Shown: piece by piece, positions 1-8,387 of the stretch
Numbering within the stretch: the first letter of the stretch is position 1
How the letters are laid out: the number at the start of each line of letters is the position of its first letter
The notes under the pieces: model-generated
What the model was told of the DNA's origin: nothing
What the model saw: only the letters and a program-made list of their open reading frames with translations
Database searches by the model: none
Origin: Aureimonas sp. SK2
Lineage (GTDB): Bacteria; Pseudomonadota; Alphaproteobacteria; Rhizobiales; Rhizobiaceae
Assembly: GCF_029813115.1 (NCBI RefSeq)
Contig: NZ_JAPZDS010000002.1
Location: 412,370-476,369, forward strand
Direction of reading: 5' to 3'
Length of the DNA: 64,000 bases
Position numbers and translations under genes: made by a program

Positions 1-973
1 CGAGTTCAAGCACGCGCTCGGCCTGCGGCGCCAGGGCGGCGATGCGGGCGAAGGCTTCCAGCGCGCCCGAGCCGTGGCCGGCGAGCGGGTCGAGATGGAA
101 GAGCAGAAAGGCGGGCGCGAGATCGGCCAGCCGCTCGGGCCGGTCGAGCACCGCCTCCGCCTCCTCGGGTGCGACGGCGGGGCCGAAGCGCGGCATGGGG
201 CGAGGAAGAGGGGCCCCGAGCCGGAGCCGGACCGGGCCGGCTTCGTCCCGGGACTCGGCGCCGGCAAAACCTTCGGCTCCTTCGATGCGCAGCGTCACCG
301 ACTGACGGTCGGCGACCCCCGCCTCCATCCGGTAGGGCCAGGGCTTGGCCAGCGGGCGCACGTAGGTCTTGTAGGACGCGTCCGACCAGGCGCGCTGGTC
401 TTCCATCTCGAAGGCATCGCCCTCCATCCGGCAGGTGGCGGAAAGGCCGAGTGCGGGATCGTGCGTCAGCGCGCGAATGTCCTGGAAGGGCTGCCAGGGC
501 TCGATCCGATCGGGAAACCGCGCCTCCTCCACCCGTCCGTCGGTGTGCTCCACGCGGAGCGGTGTGCCGGCGACGCCCTCGATCGGATGCAGCACACAGA
601 AGCCGCAGCGGTTGGTCTCGAAGGGCCGGTCGGGCCGGGCCTCGACCGCAAAGGACAGGCGTCCGTCGGCCTCGCCCTCGATCGTGGCCTCGTAGGCGAG
701 GCGCGCGCCGTCCGGCGCCTCGACCTCGGCCCGGTAGCGGACCCGGAAGCGGTTCCCGCCTTCCTCGACATGGAGGTCGCGGATCGGCGGATCGTAGGTG
801 CCCCAGTCGCGGTCGCGCACGACATAGGAGACGGCGCGCAGCACCTCGACGCCGGCAAACGCGATCCCGCGCAGGTTGCCGGAGACGAGATCGGCCGTGA
901 GCCGCCCCGCCCGGAGACGCCGCGCGGGGGCGACCTCCTCGCGCGTGCCGAAGAGCTTCAGCGCGTCCGCCAT
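1..973 (-). CDS. apnL: D-apionate lactonase, N-terminal part (runs off window)
   Basis: I translated the minus strand from the ATG at 973 and found an open frame to the window edge, about 324 residues, with no stop. It contains RDRDWGTYDPP, NRCGFCVLHP, and MEDQRAWSDASYKTYVRPL, which I recognise from the family that includes characterised D-apionate lactonase; that enzyme hydrolyses D-apionolactone to D-apionate in the cytoplasm. The family is about 600 residues long, so roughly half is missing here. The start lies 1 base after the stop of the Gfo/Idh gene (TGACATG), so the two are probably translationally coupled. The assignment rests on remembered motifs plus the apsD and apnO neighbours. 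The alternative is an uncharacterised sugar-lactonase relative. Confidence 0.72.
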   Translation of the reverse strand, partial: MADALKLFGTREEVAPARRLRAGRLTADLVSGNLRGIAFAGVEVLRAVSYVVRDRDWGTYDPPIRDLHVEEGGNRFRVRYRAEVEAPDGARLAYEATIEGEADGRLSFAVEARPDRPFETNRCGFCVLHPIEGVAGTPLRVEHTDGRVEEARFPDRIEPWQPFQDIRALTHDPALGLSATCRMEGDAFEMEDQRAWSDASYKTYVRPLAKPWPYRMEAGVADRQSVTLRIEGAEGFAGAESRDEAGPVRLRLGAPLPRPMPRFGPAVAPEEAEAVLDRPERLADLAPAFLLFHLDPLAGHGSGALEAFARIAALAPQAERVLEL

Positions 974-974
974 G

Positions 975-2003
975 TCAGACCTCCGACGGGTCGAGCGTCG
1001 CGCCGGTCGCGGCGCTGCGATAGGCGGCCTCGACCAAGGCGAAGGTCTTCAGGTTGTCGCGACCGGACGTCGCGGGCTCCGTGCCGGCGCTCAAGGACTC
1101 GACCCAGTGCCGCTGGATCAGCGCGACGCTCTCCTGGATGTTGTGCCAGGGGCGGGAGGCCCAGGAGAGGAGCGGCGGCGAGACGTCCTCGTGCCGCGTG
1201 CCGTTCGGGCCGGTCACGGTCAGGCGATAGCCTTCGTCCAGCCGGATCGTGCCGTCCGCCCCGTCGATCTCGACCAGCGTCTGCGGGAAGCGCTCGGTCT
1301 CCAGCTTCGTGGCGTAGGAACAGTCCACCACGGAGGAGAAGCCCGCCTCGTGATCGAGGAGCATGGTCGCGACGTCCTCGCCGCGGATCGCCAAGTTCAC
1401 GCGTTTCGTGCGCGCGGTGATGCGCGCGACGTCGCCGAACAGGAAGCGGGCGATATCGAGGGCGTGGATGCCGAGGTCCTCGATGATGAAGCGCTCGCCC
1501 TCTGCCAGATAGGGCTGGCCGGCATAGACGTCGTAGGCGGAGCGGAACGAGACGCGGCCGAAGAAGGGCGCCCCGATCTCGCCGGAGTCCAAGACCCGCC
1601 GCACCGCCTGGATCGGCGACTGCCAGCGGAAGTTCTCGTGGATCATCAGCGGCACGCCGGCGCTCTCGCAGGCGACGACCATCGCCCGCGCGTCGTCCAT
1701 GGTGGGCGCGAAGGGCTTCTGGCAGATCGCGGGGATCGTCAGCGACGCCGCGAGTTCCACCAGCGCGCGGTGGCTCGGCGCGGTGGTGGCGATGTCGACG
1801 AAGTCGGGCCGCACCTCGCGCAGCATCGCCTCCGCGTCGGTGAAGCGCCGGGCGACGCCGAAGCGCTCGCCCATCTCACGCAATCGCGTTTCGTCGCGGT
1901 CGCAGATCGCGACGATGGAGACGCCCGGGATGTCGCCCCAGGCGTGCATCTGGTTGACGGCGAAGAAGCCGCAGCCGATCAGGGCGCCGCGTAGCTCGCT
2001 CAT
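975..2003 (-). CDS. apsD: Gfo/Idh/MocA oxidoreductase, probable D-apiose dehydrogenase
   Basis: The 342-residue protein has a Rossmann N-terminus (GALIGCGFF, residues 6-14), the KP motif of the family (CQKPFA, residues 94-99, K96), HENFRWQ (122-128) and LGIHALDIARF with the conserved G-x-H-x-x-D (178-183). These define an NAD-dependent Gfo/Idh/MocA sugar dehydrogenase. The family alone is broad (inositol, glucose and other substrates). The specific call, oxidation of D-apiose to D-apionolactone, comes from the neighbours: an apnL-like lactonase directly downstream and an apnO-like enzyme directly upstream, matching the characterised bacterial apiose route. Length fits the family. The gene follows apnO with a 13-base gap. 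Confidence 0.8.
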   Translation of the reverse strand: MSELRGALIGCGFFAVNQMHAWGDIPGVSIVAICDRDETRLREMGERFGVARRFTDAEAMLREVRPDFVDIATTAPSHRALVELAASLTIPAICQKPFAPTMDDARAMVVACESAGVPLMIHENFRWQSPIQAVRRVLDSGEIGAPFFGRVSFRSAYDVYAGQPYLAEGERFIIEDLGIHALDIARFLFGDVARITARTKRVNLAIRGEDVATMLLDHEAGFSSVVDCSYATKLETERFPQTLVEIDGADGTIRLDEGYRLTVTGPNGTRHEDVSPPLLSWASRPWHNIQESVALIQRHWVESLSAGTEPATSGRDNLKTFALVEAAYRSAATGATLDPSEV

Positions 2004-2016
2004 GGGACGATCCCGC

Positions 2017-2844
2017 TCAGGTGATGCGGCGGATGGAGGCCATCAGCTCGTCCGGCTCGAAGACCCGCTTCCAGTCGTCGCGCATCAGGGCCGGCTTGCC
2101 GAACTCGATCGCCTTGTTGCAGGCGTCGGAGAAGACGCCCGGCGTTTCCTCGAAGATCACGGCGCCCAGCACGTTCATGTGGCCGAGTAGGAAGTCGCGG
2201 GCGGCTTCCTTCGGCACGCCGCGCGCCACCACCTCGTCCATCGCCTCGCGCATCACCACGAGAAGGCTCGCCGTCACGGTCTCGGACAGGCCGGGCTCCA
2301 AGAGCGCCATCTGCTCCACCGTAATGCGGTGCGAGCGCATCACCGGTGCCCAGATCACCTTGGCGATCTCCTCGCCCAGCGCATAGGCCTCGTCGGGGCC
2401 TTGCATCAGCGCGGAGACGATATGCTGCTTGGCCGCGACGCCGCCGAAGAAGTCGCGCTTGGCAGCCTCGTCGGTCTCGTCGTTGAAGATCGGCGGGTGA
2501 CAGGGATGGGTGACGAAATAGGTGAGGTCGGCGCGCTCGGGCAGGTGGCCGGCGAAGGGCGCGGCGGCGTCGAGGATCACCACCATCGTGCCGGGCTTGA
2601 GCTTGGCCTCGATGCCGGACAGGACCTTTCCGATCAGCGTGTCGGGCACGGCGAGGACGACGACGTCGGCACCCGCGAGGGCGGCGTCCTCGTCGACGCA
2701 GGTGACGCCGAGATGCGCCTGCAGCCGCTCGCGGCCCGCCTCGGAGCGCTCGACATGGCGCACGTCGAAGCGCGACCCCTTGAGATTGCCGGCAAGGCGG
2801 GTGCCCATCTTTCCGCCGGCCCCGAACAGGGCGATCGAAGTCAT
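2017..2844 (-). CDS. apnO: Probable D-apionate oxidoisomerase (phosphogluconate-dehydrogenase-C-like)
   Basis: This protein has an N-terminal NAD-binding fold (IALFGAGGKMGTRLAG) and a helical C-terminal half with THPCHPPIFNDE and VEQMALLEPGLSETV, typical of the phosphogluconate-dehydrogenase C-terminal family that contains D-apionate oxidoisomerase. That enzyme converts D-apionate to 3-oxo-isoapionate. I place the start at ATG 2844 (275 residues) because AAGGA lies 6 bases upstream; an in-frame start at 2874 adds 10 poorly conserved residues. It is the first gene of the minus-strand apnO-apsD-apnL run. The downstream kinase, decarboxylase or isomerase genes needed to finish the pathway are not in the window. 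Confidence 0.78.
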   Translation of the reverse strand: MTSIALFGAGGKMGTRLAGNLKGSRFDVRHVERSEAGRERLQAHLGVTCVDEDAALAGADVVVLAVPDTLIGKVLSGIEAKLKPGTMVVILDAAAPFAGHLPERADLTYFVTHPCHPPIFNDETDEAAKRDFFGGVAAKQHIVSALMQGPDEAYALGEEIAKVIWAPVMRSHRITVEQMALLEPGLSETVTASLLVVMREAMDEVVARGVPKEAARDFLLGHMNVLGAVIFEETPGVFSDACNKAIEFGKPALMRDDWKRVFEPDELMASIRRIT

Positions 2845-2893
2845 GGAGGATCCTTCAGTCTGGATTGCCTCCATGGGTTCGCACGGCGTGATG

Positions 2894-2918
2894 AACTCGT
2901 CAACTGGTATGACGAGTT
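2894..2918. promoter_or_regulatory. Inverted repeat upstream of apnO, FadR/GntR-like operator
   Basis: AACTCGTCA (2894-2902) and TGACGAGTT (2910-2918) form perfect 9-bp arms with a 7-bp spacer. TGGTATGACGA inside it (2905-2915) fits the TNGTNNNACNA pattern known for FadR-subfamily GntR regulators. On the minus strand, TTGACG (2898-2903) could serve as a -35 for apnO, whose ATG is about 50 bases downstream; I see no good -10 for it. No GntR gene is in the window. Confidence 0.5.
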
Positions 2919-2928
2919 TGAGAGGCGA

Positions 2929-3141
2929 TCAGGACTCTTCGAGCGTGAAGCCGATCTTCAGGCCGACCTGATAATGCGCTACGCGGCCGCCCTCGACATG
3001 GCCGCGGGTTTCCGTGACCTCGAACCAGCGGATATTGCGCACGGTCCTGGCCGCGTCGGCGATGGCGTTCTCGATCGCCTGCTCGACCGATTCCGGCGAG
3101 GAGCCGACGATCTCGACGATCTTGTAGGTGTGCTCGGACAT
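2929..3141 (-). CDS. Dodecin family flavin-binding protein
   Basis: This small 70-residue protein ([51 protein letters not shown]) matches dodecin, a dodecameric flavin-storage protein with a beta-alpha-beta-beta fold. The tryptophan in IRWFEV corresponds to the residue that stacks on bound flavin in bacterial dodecins. I chose ATG 3141 because the longer in-frame opening at 3207 adds an Arg/Pro-rich stretch unlike dodecin. The family is normally 65-75 residues. It lies upstream of the apnO operator on the same strand and is probably a separate transcript. Confidence 0.9.
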   Translation of the reverse strand: MSEHTYKIVEIVGSSPESVEQAIENAIADAARTVRNIRWFEVTETRGHVEGGRVAHYQVGLKIGFTLEES

Positions 3142-3229
3142 GGGCGCTCTCCCTGCTGGACGCCGGTCCGCCCGTGCGGCCGGCCCTTTCCGTTCTAGGG
3201 GCGCCATCCCTCGCGCAAAGGGTTGCCGC

Positions 3230-3874
3230 CTACTGGCTGACCCAGAGTATGCGGGCGATCCACTCGATCTCGGCGAGCGGGAACTGGCGGTCAGGAAACT
3301 CCGGGTTGACGGAGGCGAGCTCGATCGTGCGCGCCGTCTGGCGCTGGAGGATCTTGACCATGACCTCGCCGCCCTTGGTGCGCACCACGACCCGGTCGCC
3401 CCGGCGCACCGGCGCGCCCGGCTTGACCACCACGACGTCCCCGTCGCGATAGAGCGGCATCATGGACTGGCCGGAGACTTCGAGCGCATAGAGCGAATCG
3501 TCGGCGCCCGGCAGTTCCACCTCCTCCCAGCCCTGTCCGGCGGGAAAGCTGGCATCGTCGAAATAGCCGCCGCCGCCCGCCTCCGCAAAGCCGAGCAGCG
3601 GCACCGCGTTGCGCGGCGCGGGGAGGGGGCCGAGCGCGCGCAGGGCCGCGTCCGGCCCCGCGAAGAAGGCCTCCGAACTCGTGCCCGTCGCCTCCAGCAC
3701 CTTGGCGATCGATTCCGTCGAGGGCCAGCGCGGCCGCCCGTCCGGGGCGGTGCGCTTGGACTTGTTGAAGGTGGTGGGATCCAGCCCCGCCTTGCGCGCC
3801 AGCCCCGAGGGCGACATCTTCAGCCGTGCGGCGAGGCCGTCGATCGCGGCCCAGATCCTGTCATGCGACAGCAT
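3230..3874 (-). CDS. Helix-turn-helix regulator with S24 (LexA/CI-like) peptidase domain
   Basis: The 214-residue protein has an N-terminal helix-turn-helix (about residues 10-70; [18 protein letters not shown]) and a C-terminal S24 domain. The catalytic serine sits in [14 protein letters not shown] and the lysine in [11 protein letters not shown], so a Ser-Lys dyad for autocleavage appears intact. The product resembles phage CI-type or LexA-like repressors that are chromosomal and conserved in Rhizobiales. No prophage genes are nearby, so I read it as a resident stress regulator. Its targets are unknown. Self-regulation is suggested by the inverted repeat overlapping its promoter at 3928-3943. 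Confidence 0.85.
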   Translation of the reverse strand: MLSHDRIWAAIDGLAARLKMSPSGLARKAGLDPTTFNKSKRTAPDGRPRWPSTESIAKVLEATGTSSEAFFAGPDAALRALGPLPAPRNAVPLLGFAEAGGGGYFDDASFPAGQGWEEVELPGADDSLYALEVSGQSMMPLYRDGDVVVVKPGAPVRRGDRVVVRTKGGEVMVKILQRQTARTIELASVNPEFPDRQFPLAEIEWIARILWVSQ

Positions 3875-3927
3875 GCGGCAAACCCTTCGGCTGGTGGCCC
3901 GGAGCGGCAGGGTGCCGCTTCCCGTCT

Positions 3928-3959
3928 GAGGAATATAGTCCTCGGCCCATTCTGTCTAA
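3928..3959 (-). promoter_or_regulatory. Promoter and overlapping inverted repeat of the S24 regulator
   Basis: On the minus strand, TTAGAC (3959-3954), a 16-bp spacer and TATATT (3937-3932) make a plausible -35/-10 pair. GAGGA-ATATAG-TCCTC (3928-3943) is a perfect 5-bp-arm inverted repeat lying across the -10, about 54 bases before the start codon. That is where an autorepressor would bind. This site and the YihY leader are all I see in the 314-base gap 3875-4188. Confidence 0.5.
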
Positions 3960-4188
3960 GATGTGACTCCCGTCCTGTCGATAAGTCGGACGCCGCGGAA
4001 GGGCTCGAAACCGCTCCGGGGCGCCGGTTTTCCACGGGTTCGCACTGGTGCGGCGGATCGGCCCGTTCCCGATCTTTCCACGGCGGACCGGGAACCCGGA
4101 GGCCAAATGCGGCATTTCTGCGAATGGATCGTGGCGGCTCATGGGCCGCCCGGTCGCCCGCGCGGCCGTTTTGGCTCGAAGGACTGGG

Positions 4189-5220
4189 ATGAGTACGATC
4201 GGCTTCCGCTTCGCCCCCAATACGACCGAGGAAACGCGCATGCGTGCGAGCGAGCCGGGGCGGGGCCGCGACGCGACGGGGCCTTTCGGCATTCCCTGGC
4301 GCGGCTGGAAGGACATCATCTGGCGGCTCTACTACTCGTTCTTCGAGGACCGCGTGATGCTGATCGCGGCGGGCGCCACGTTCTACCTGCTGCTCGCGCT
4401 GTTCCCGGCCTTCGCGGTCTTCGTCTCCTTCTACGGCATCGTCGCCAACCCGACGACGATCGCTGACCACATCGCCTTCATCGGGCGCTTCCTGCCGCAG
4501 GCGGGCACCGACATCCTCACCTCGCAGCTCGAATATCTCGTCACGCGCGACCCGGCCTCGCTGTCCGCGAGCTTCGTGACCAGCCTTCTCTTCTCGCTCT
4601 GGAGCGCCAACAACGGCATCAAGACGCTGTTCGAGGCGATGAACGTCGCCTATGGCGAGCACGAGCAGCGCTCGTTCCTGAAACTGAACGCGGTCGCCTT
4701 CTGCTTCACGATCGGCGCCTTCTTCATCGCCACCGTGCTCTTCGTCTCGGTGGGCGTCGTGCCGGCCTTCATGGCGATCGTCGGCGCGCAGAGCTACACG
4801 GACGAGCTGATCGCCGCCGCGCGCTGGCCGGTGGTGTTCGTGCTGATCGTCGGCGCCATCAGCATGGTCTACCGCTACGGGCCGAGCCGCAACCGGGCGC
4901 GCTGGACCTGGGTTCTGTTCGGCGCCATCCTGACGGCCAGCGTCTGGCTCGCGGCCTCGATCGGCTTTTCCTGGTACCTTCGGTCCTTCGCCAACTACTC
5001 GATGACCTACGGCTCGCTTGGTGCCGTCATCGGCTTCATGATGTGGGTCTGGATCTCGTCGATCATCTTCATCGTCGGCGCCGAGGTGAACGCCGAGATG
5101 GAGCACCAGACCGCGATGGACACGACCGACGCGCCCGACAAGCCGCTCGGCGAGCGCGGGGCGCGCGTCGCCGACACGATCGGCCGGTCGCTCTCGCGGG
5201 AGAAGCGCGAGGGGGCCTGA
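4189..5220 (+). CDS. YihY/virulence factor BrkB family membrane protein
   Basis: This 343-residue integral membrane protein belongs to the YihY/BrkB family: WKDIIWRLYYSFFEDRVMLIAAGATFYLLLALFPAF near residues 38-75, TSLLFSLWSANNGIKTLFEAMN, and a C-terminal YGSLGAVIGFMMWVW. It has about six hydrophobic helices. The family was once misannotated as RNase BN; the function is unresolved. I placed the start at ATG 4189, preceded by AAGGA; the open frame extends to 4048 but that extra part is Arg/Gly-rich without membrane character. It stands alone, divergent from the S24 regulator. Confidence 0.85.
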   Translation: MSTIGFRFAPNTTEETRMRASEPGRGRDATGPFGIPWRGWKDIIWRLYYSFFEDRVMLIAAGATFYLLLALFPAFAVFVSFYGIVANPTTIADHIAFIGRFLPQAGTDILTSQLEYLVTRDPASLSASFVTSLLFSLWSANNGIKTLFEAMNVAYGEHEQRSFLKLNAVAFCFTIGAFFIATVLFVSVGVVPAFMAIVGAQSYTDELIAAARWPVVFVLIVGAISMVYRYGPSRNRARWTWVLFGAILTASVWLAASIGFSWYLRSFANYSMTYGSLGAVIGFMMWVWISSIIFIVGAEVNAEMEHQTAMDTTDAPDKPLGERGARVADTIGRSLSREKREGA

Positions 5221-5242
5221 CCCCCTCGCCGGTTCGCCTGCC

Positions 5243-7444
5243 TTACGCGGCGGCCTTGGCCGGGGCGAAGCGGGAATAGAAGCTCTCGCCGCGCTCGGCC
5301 ATCTCCTTCAGGAGCGGCGTCGGGCGGAACCGCTCGCCATGCTTGGCGGCCAGCTTCTCGCAGAGCGCCACGAAGGCGCTCGCACCCATGCCATCGATGT
5401 AGGACAGCGTGCCGCCCGTATAGGGCGCGAAGCCGAAGCCGAGGATGGAGCCGACATCGGCCTCGCGCGGGTCGGTGACGACGCCTTCCTCCACTGTGCG
5501 CGCCGCTTCCAGCGCCATGGTCACGAGGAAGCGCTGCTTCAGCTCCTCGAAATCGACCGCATCGGCCTTCTGCTGGGGGAACTTGTCCTTGAGGCCCGGC
5601 CAGAGATGCTTCTTGGCGGGCTTGGCCGGGTAGTCGTAGAAGCCCTTGCCGGCCTTGCGGCCGAGCCGGCCTTCCTCGTCCACCATCGCGTTGACGAGCG
5701 CGAAGTGGCGCGGGTCGATCGACCCTTCGCCCATGTCGCGGATCGTCGCCTTCATGATCTTCTGGGAAAGGTCCACCGCCGTCTCGTCGTTGAGCGCGAG
5801 CGGGCCGACCGGCATGCCGGCGAGTTTCGCCGCGTTCTCGATCATGGCCGGCGGTACGCCCTCGACCAGCATGTCGTAGGCTTCCGTCATGTAGCGAAGC
5901 ACGCAGCGGTTGGCGAAAAAGCCGCGCGTGTCGTTGACGACGATCGGCGTCTTCTTGATGGCGCGCACGAAGTCGAGCGCGACGGCGAGCGCCTTGTCGC
6001 CCGTCTCCTTGCCGAGGATAACCTCCGTCAGCATCATCTTGTCGACCGGCGAGAAGAAGTGGATGCCGACGAAACGCGAGGCGTCGGGGAAGGCTTCCGC
6101 GAGGCTCGTGATCGGCAGGGTGGAGGTGTTGGAGGCGAAGATCGCGTCGGGCTTCAGCACCTCGGCCACGCGCCGGCTCACCTCCGCCTTCACGTCGCGG
6201 TCCTCGAAAACGGCCTCGATCACGAGGTCGGCGTCGGAGAGGGCCGCGTAGTCCGGCGTCGCCTGGATGCGGGCGAGAAGCGCCTCGGCCTCCTCGGGCT
6301 TGGCGCGGCCCTTCTTGACGAGGCCTTCCATGAGGCTTGCCGAATGCGCCTTGCCCTTGTCGGCGGCAGCCTGGTCGCGGTCGACCAACACGACCTCGAT
6401 GCCGGCCTTGGCCGCGACATAGGCGATGCCGGCGCCCATGAAGCCGGCGCCGATCACGCCGACCTTTCGAATCGTCTGCTCCGGCACGCCGGCCGGGCGG
6501 CGCGCGCCTTTGTTCAGCGCCTGCATGGACACGAACAGCGAGCGGATCATCATCGCCGCTTCGGTGCTGCGCAGGACTTCCGTGAAGTAGCGCTGCTCGA
6601 TCCGGAGGCCTACGTCGATCGGGACGAGCAGGCCCTCATAGACGCATTTCACGATGGCACGGGCGCCGGGATAGTTGTCGGCGGTCTCCTTGCGGTAGAG
6701 CGAGGCGACGGCGGGCCAGACCTGCGCGCCGGCCGGCGAATAGACCGGGCCGGACGGCAGCTTGAAGCCCTTCTCGTCCCAGGCCTTCACGGGCTTGAGG
6801 CCCGCCTTCAGCATGGCCTTCGCCGCCTCGATCAACTGGTCGTCGGGCACGACCTCGTCGATCAGCTTCATGCCCTTGGCCTTGGCGGCCGTCAGCGTCT
6901 CGCCCTTGAGGAGCATCTGAAGGGCGCTTTGAGTGTCCGTCAGGCGTGGCACGCGCTGGGTGCCGCCGGCGCCGGGGAAGATGCCGACCTTGACTTCCGG
7001 AAGGCCCATCTTGGCGCTCTGCGCGGCGACGCGCCCGTGGCAGGCGAGCGCCAGCTCGAAGCCGCCGCCCATGCAGGTGCCGTTGATCGCGCAGACATAG
7101 GGCTTGCCCGAGGTTTCCAGCTTGCGCCAGATCCGGCCCATCTCGCCGCAGCGCTCGAAGAGTTCGGCGACGGCGCCCTCGGGATCCGTCTTCTGCTTCG
7201 CCTCGAAGGCGGCGAACATGGCGCCTAGCATGTTGAGGTCGGCGCCGCCGGTGAAGGAGCCCGGCTTTCCGGAAGCCAGCACGACGCCCTTGACCGACGG
7301 ATCGGCGGCGAACGCGTCCACCAGCGTATCGATCTCGCGCAGGACCTCCTCGGTGAAGACGTTCATCGAGCGGTCGGGCATGTCCCAGGTGACCAGCGCC
7401 AGCCCGTCCGCGTCGGTCTCTACGGTGAAGTTGCGAAGGTCCAT
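5243..7444 (-). CDS. fadB: Bifunctional enoyl-CoA hydratase / 3-hydroxyacyl-CoA dehydrogenase (FadB/FadJ type)
   Basis: The 733-residue fatty-acid oxidation alpha-subunit-like enzyme has an enoyl-CoA hydratase half (about 1-190: [48 protein letters not shown], with the two catalytic glutamates) and an NAD-dependent 3-hydroxyacyl-CoA dehydrogenase half ([35 protein letters not shown]). It catalyses the hydration and oxidation steps of beta-oxidation in the cytoplasm. Its partner thiolase (8388-9596) and acyl-CoA dehydrogenase (9861-11657) are on the same strand, but an opposite-strand EAL gene separates them, so fadB probably has its own promoter in 7445-7593. Confidence 0.93.
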   Translation of the reverse strand: MDLRNFTVETDADGLALVTWDMPDRSMNVFTEEVLREIDTLVDAFAADPSVKGVVLASGKPGSFTGGADLNMLGAMFAAFEAKQKTDPEGAVAELFERCGEMGRIWRKLETSGKPYVCAINGTCMGGGFELALACHGRVAAQSAKMGLPEVKVGIFPGAGGTQRVPRLTDTQSALQMLLKGETLTAAKAKGMKLIDEVVPDDQLIEAAKAMLKAGLKPVKAWDEKGFKLPSGPVYSPAGAQVWPAVASLYRKETADNYPGARAIVKCVYEGLLVPIDVGLRIEQRYFTEVLRSTEAAMMIRSLFVSMQALNKGARRPAGVPEQTIRKVGVIGAGFMGAGIAYVAAKAGIEVVLVDRDQAAADKGKAHSASLMEGLVKKGRAKPEEAEALLARIQATPDYAALSDADLVIEAVFEDRDVKAEVSRRVAEVLKPDAIFASNTSTLPITSLAEAFPDASRFVGIHFFSPVDKMMLTEVILGKETGDKALAVALDFVRAIKKTPIVVNDTRGFFANRCVLRYMTEAYDMLVEGVPPAMIENAAKLAGMPVGPLALNDETAVDLSQKIMKATIRDMGEGSIDPRHFALVNAMVDEEGRLGRKAGKGFYDYPAKPAKKHLWPGLKDKFPQQKADAVDFEELKQRFLVTMALEAARTVEEGVVTDPREADVGSILGFGFAPYTGGTLSYIDGMGASAFVALCEKLAAKHGERFRPTPLLKEMAERGESFYSRFAPAKAAA

Positions 7445-7593
7445 GCGCTTGTTCTCCCGAACGATCGATCCGCATGCGGCAAAGCTCTGCGGAATTGCTT
7501 AGACAGGTCACCGAAGTCCGAGGACCTTCAGTGTTTCAAAAGACTTGGTGAATAGAATCGGCCCCATCGCATCGAGGACGGGACCGAAGGACG

Positions 7594-8379
7594 ATGGCTG
7601 CGGACTGCAAAGGGTGCCAATCGGGCAAGCCCCTCGACTTCGACTTCTCGATGGCCTTCCAGCCGATCTTCGACATCACCTCGGCGAAAGTCTGGGGCTA
7701 CGAGGCGCTGATCCGGGGCACGGCCGGCGAGGGGGCCTACGCCATCCTGTCCAAGGTCTCGGACGAGCAGCGCTACCGCTTCGACCAGGCCTGCCGGGTC
7801 AAGGCGCTGGAACTGGCCGCCAACCTGTTTCCGCGGGGCGAGAACACGCGCCTGTCGATCAACTTCCTGCCCAACGCCGTCTACGAGCCGGCCGCGTGCC
7901 TGCGCGCGACGCTGCTCGCGGCCCGCCGCCACGACTTCCCGCTCCAGTCGCTGATGTTCGAGTTCACCGAGAACGAGGAGATTGTCGATACCGGCCACCT
8001 CCAGAACATCCTGACCGAGTACCGCCGCCAGGGCTTCATCACGGCGCTGGACGACTTCGGTGCCGGCTATGCCGGCCTCGGCCTCCTGGCGGACTTCCAG
8101 CCCGACCTGATCAAGCTGGACATGAAGCTTATTCGCGGCATCGAGGTCAGCCGCCCGCGCCAGGTGATCGTGGCGACCATCGCCACGGCCTGCCGCGAAC
8201 TCGGCATCCAGGTCCTGGCCGAGGGCATCGAGACCGAGGACGAGTTCACCGTGCTCAAGGCCGCCGGCATCACCCTGTTCCAGGGCTACTGGTTCGCCCG
8301 TCCGGCCTTCGAGGCGCTGCCGGCGATCGACATGTCGATCCGCGCGACGCACCGGCCGAGCCGCAGCATGGTGGCCTGA
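7594..8379 (+). CDS. Stand-alone EAL-domain c-di-GMP phosphodiesterase
   Basis: The 261-residue protein is essentially one EAL domain. It shows YEALIRG (E37), SINFLPN, FEFTENEEI, ALDDFGAGYAGLG, DLIKLDMKLIRG, LAEGIETEDE and LFQGYWFARP, so all metal- and substrate-binding positions I can check are present and hydrolysis of c-di-GMP is expected. A cysteine pair near the N-terminus (CKGC, residues 5-8) could bind metal or be redox-active, but this is only an observation. There is no sensory or membrane domain. It lies on the plus strand between fadB and the thiolase, converging with the thiolase by 8 bases. Confidence 0.92.
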   Translation: MAADCKGCQSGKPLDFDFSMAFQPIFDITSAKVWGYEALIRGTAGEGAYAILSKVSDEQRYRFDQACRVKALELAANLFPRGENTRLSINFLPNAVYEPAACLRATLLAARRHDFPLQSLMFEFTENEEIVDTGHLQNILTEYRRQGFITALDDFGAGYAGLGLLADFQPDLIKLDMKLIRGIEVSRPRQVIVATIATACRELGIQVLAEGIETEDEFTVLKAAGITLFQGYWFARPAFEALPAIDMSIRATHRPSRSMVA

Positions 8380-8387
8380 GGCCGCCA

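Noticed and set aside
74..1420. Long plus-strand frame of 448 codons opposite apsD and apnL
   Set aside because: Arg/Gly/Pro-rich product without motifs; it is the high-GC shadow of two clearly coding minus-strand genes with intact families.
3820..5106. 428-codon minus-strand frame over the YihY gene
   Set aside because: Asp/Glu/Arg/His-rich product antisense to a multi-helix membrane protein with family motifs.
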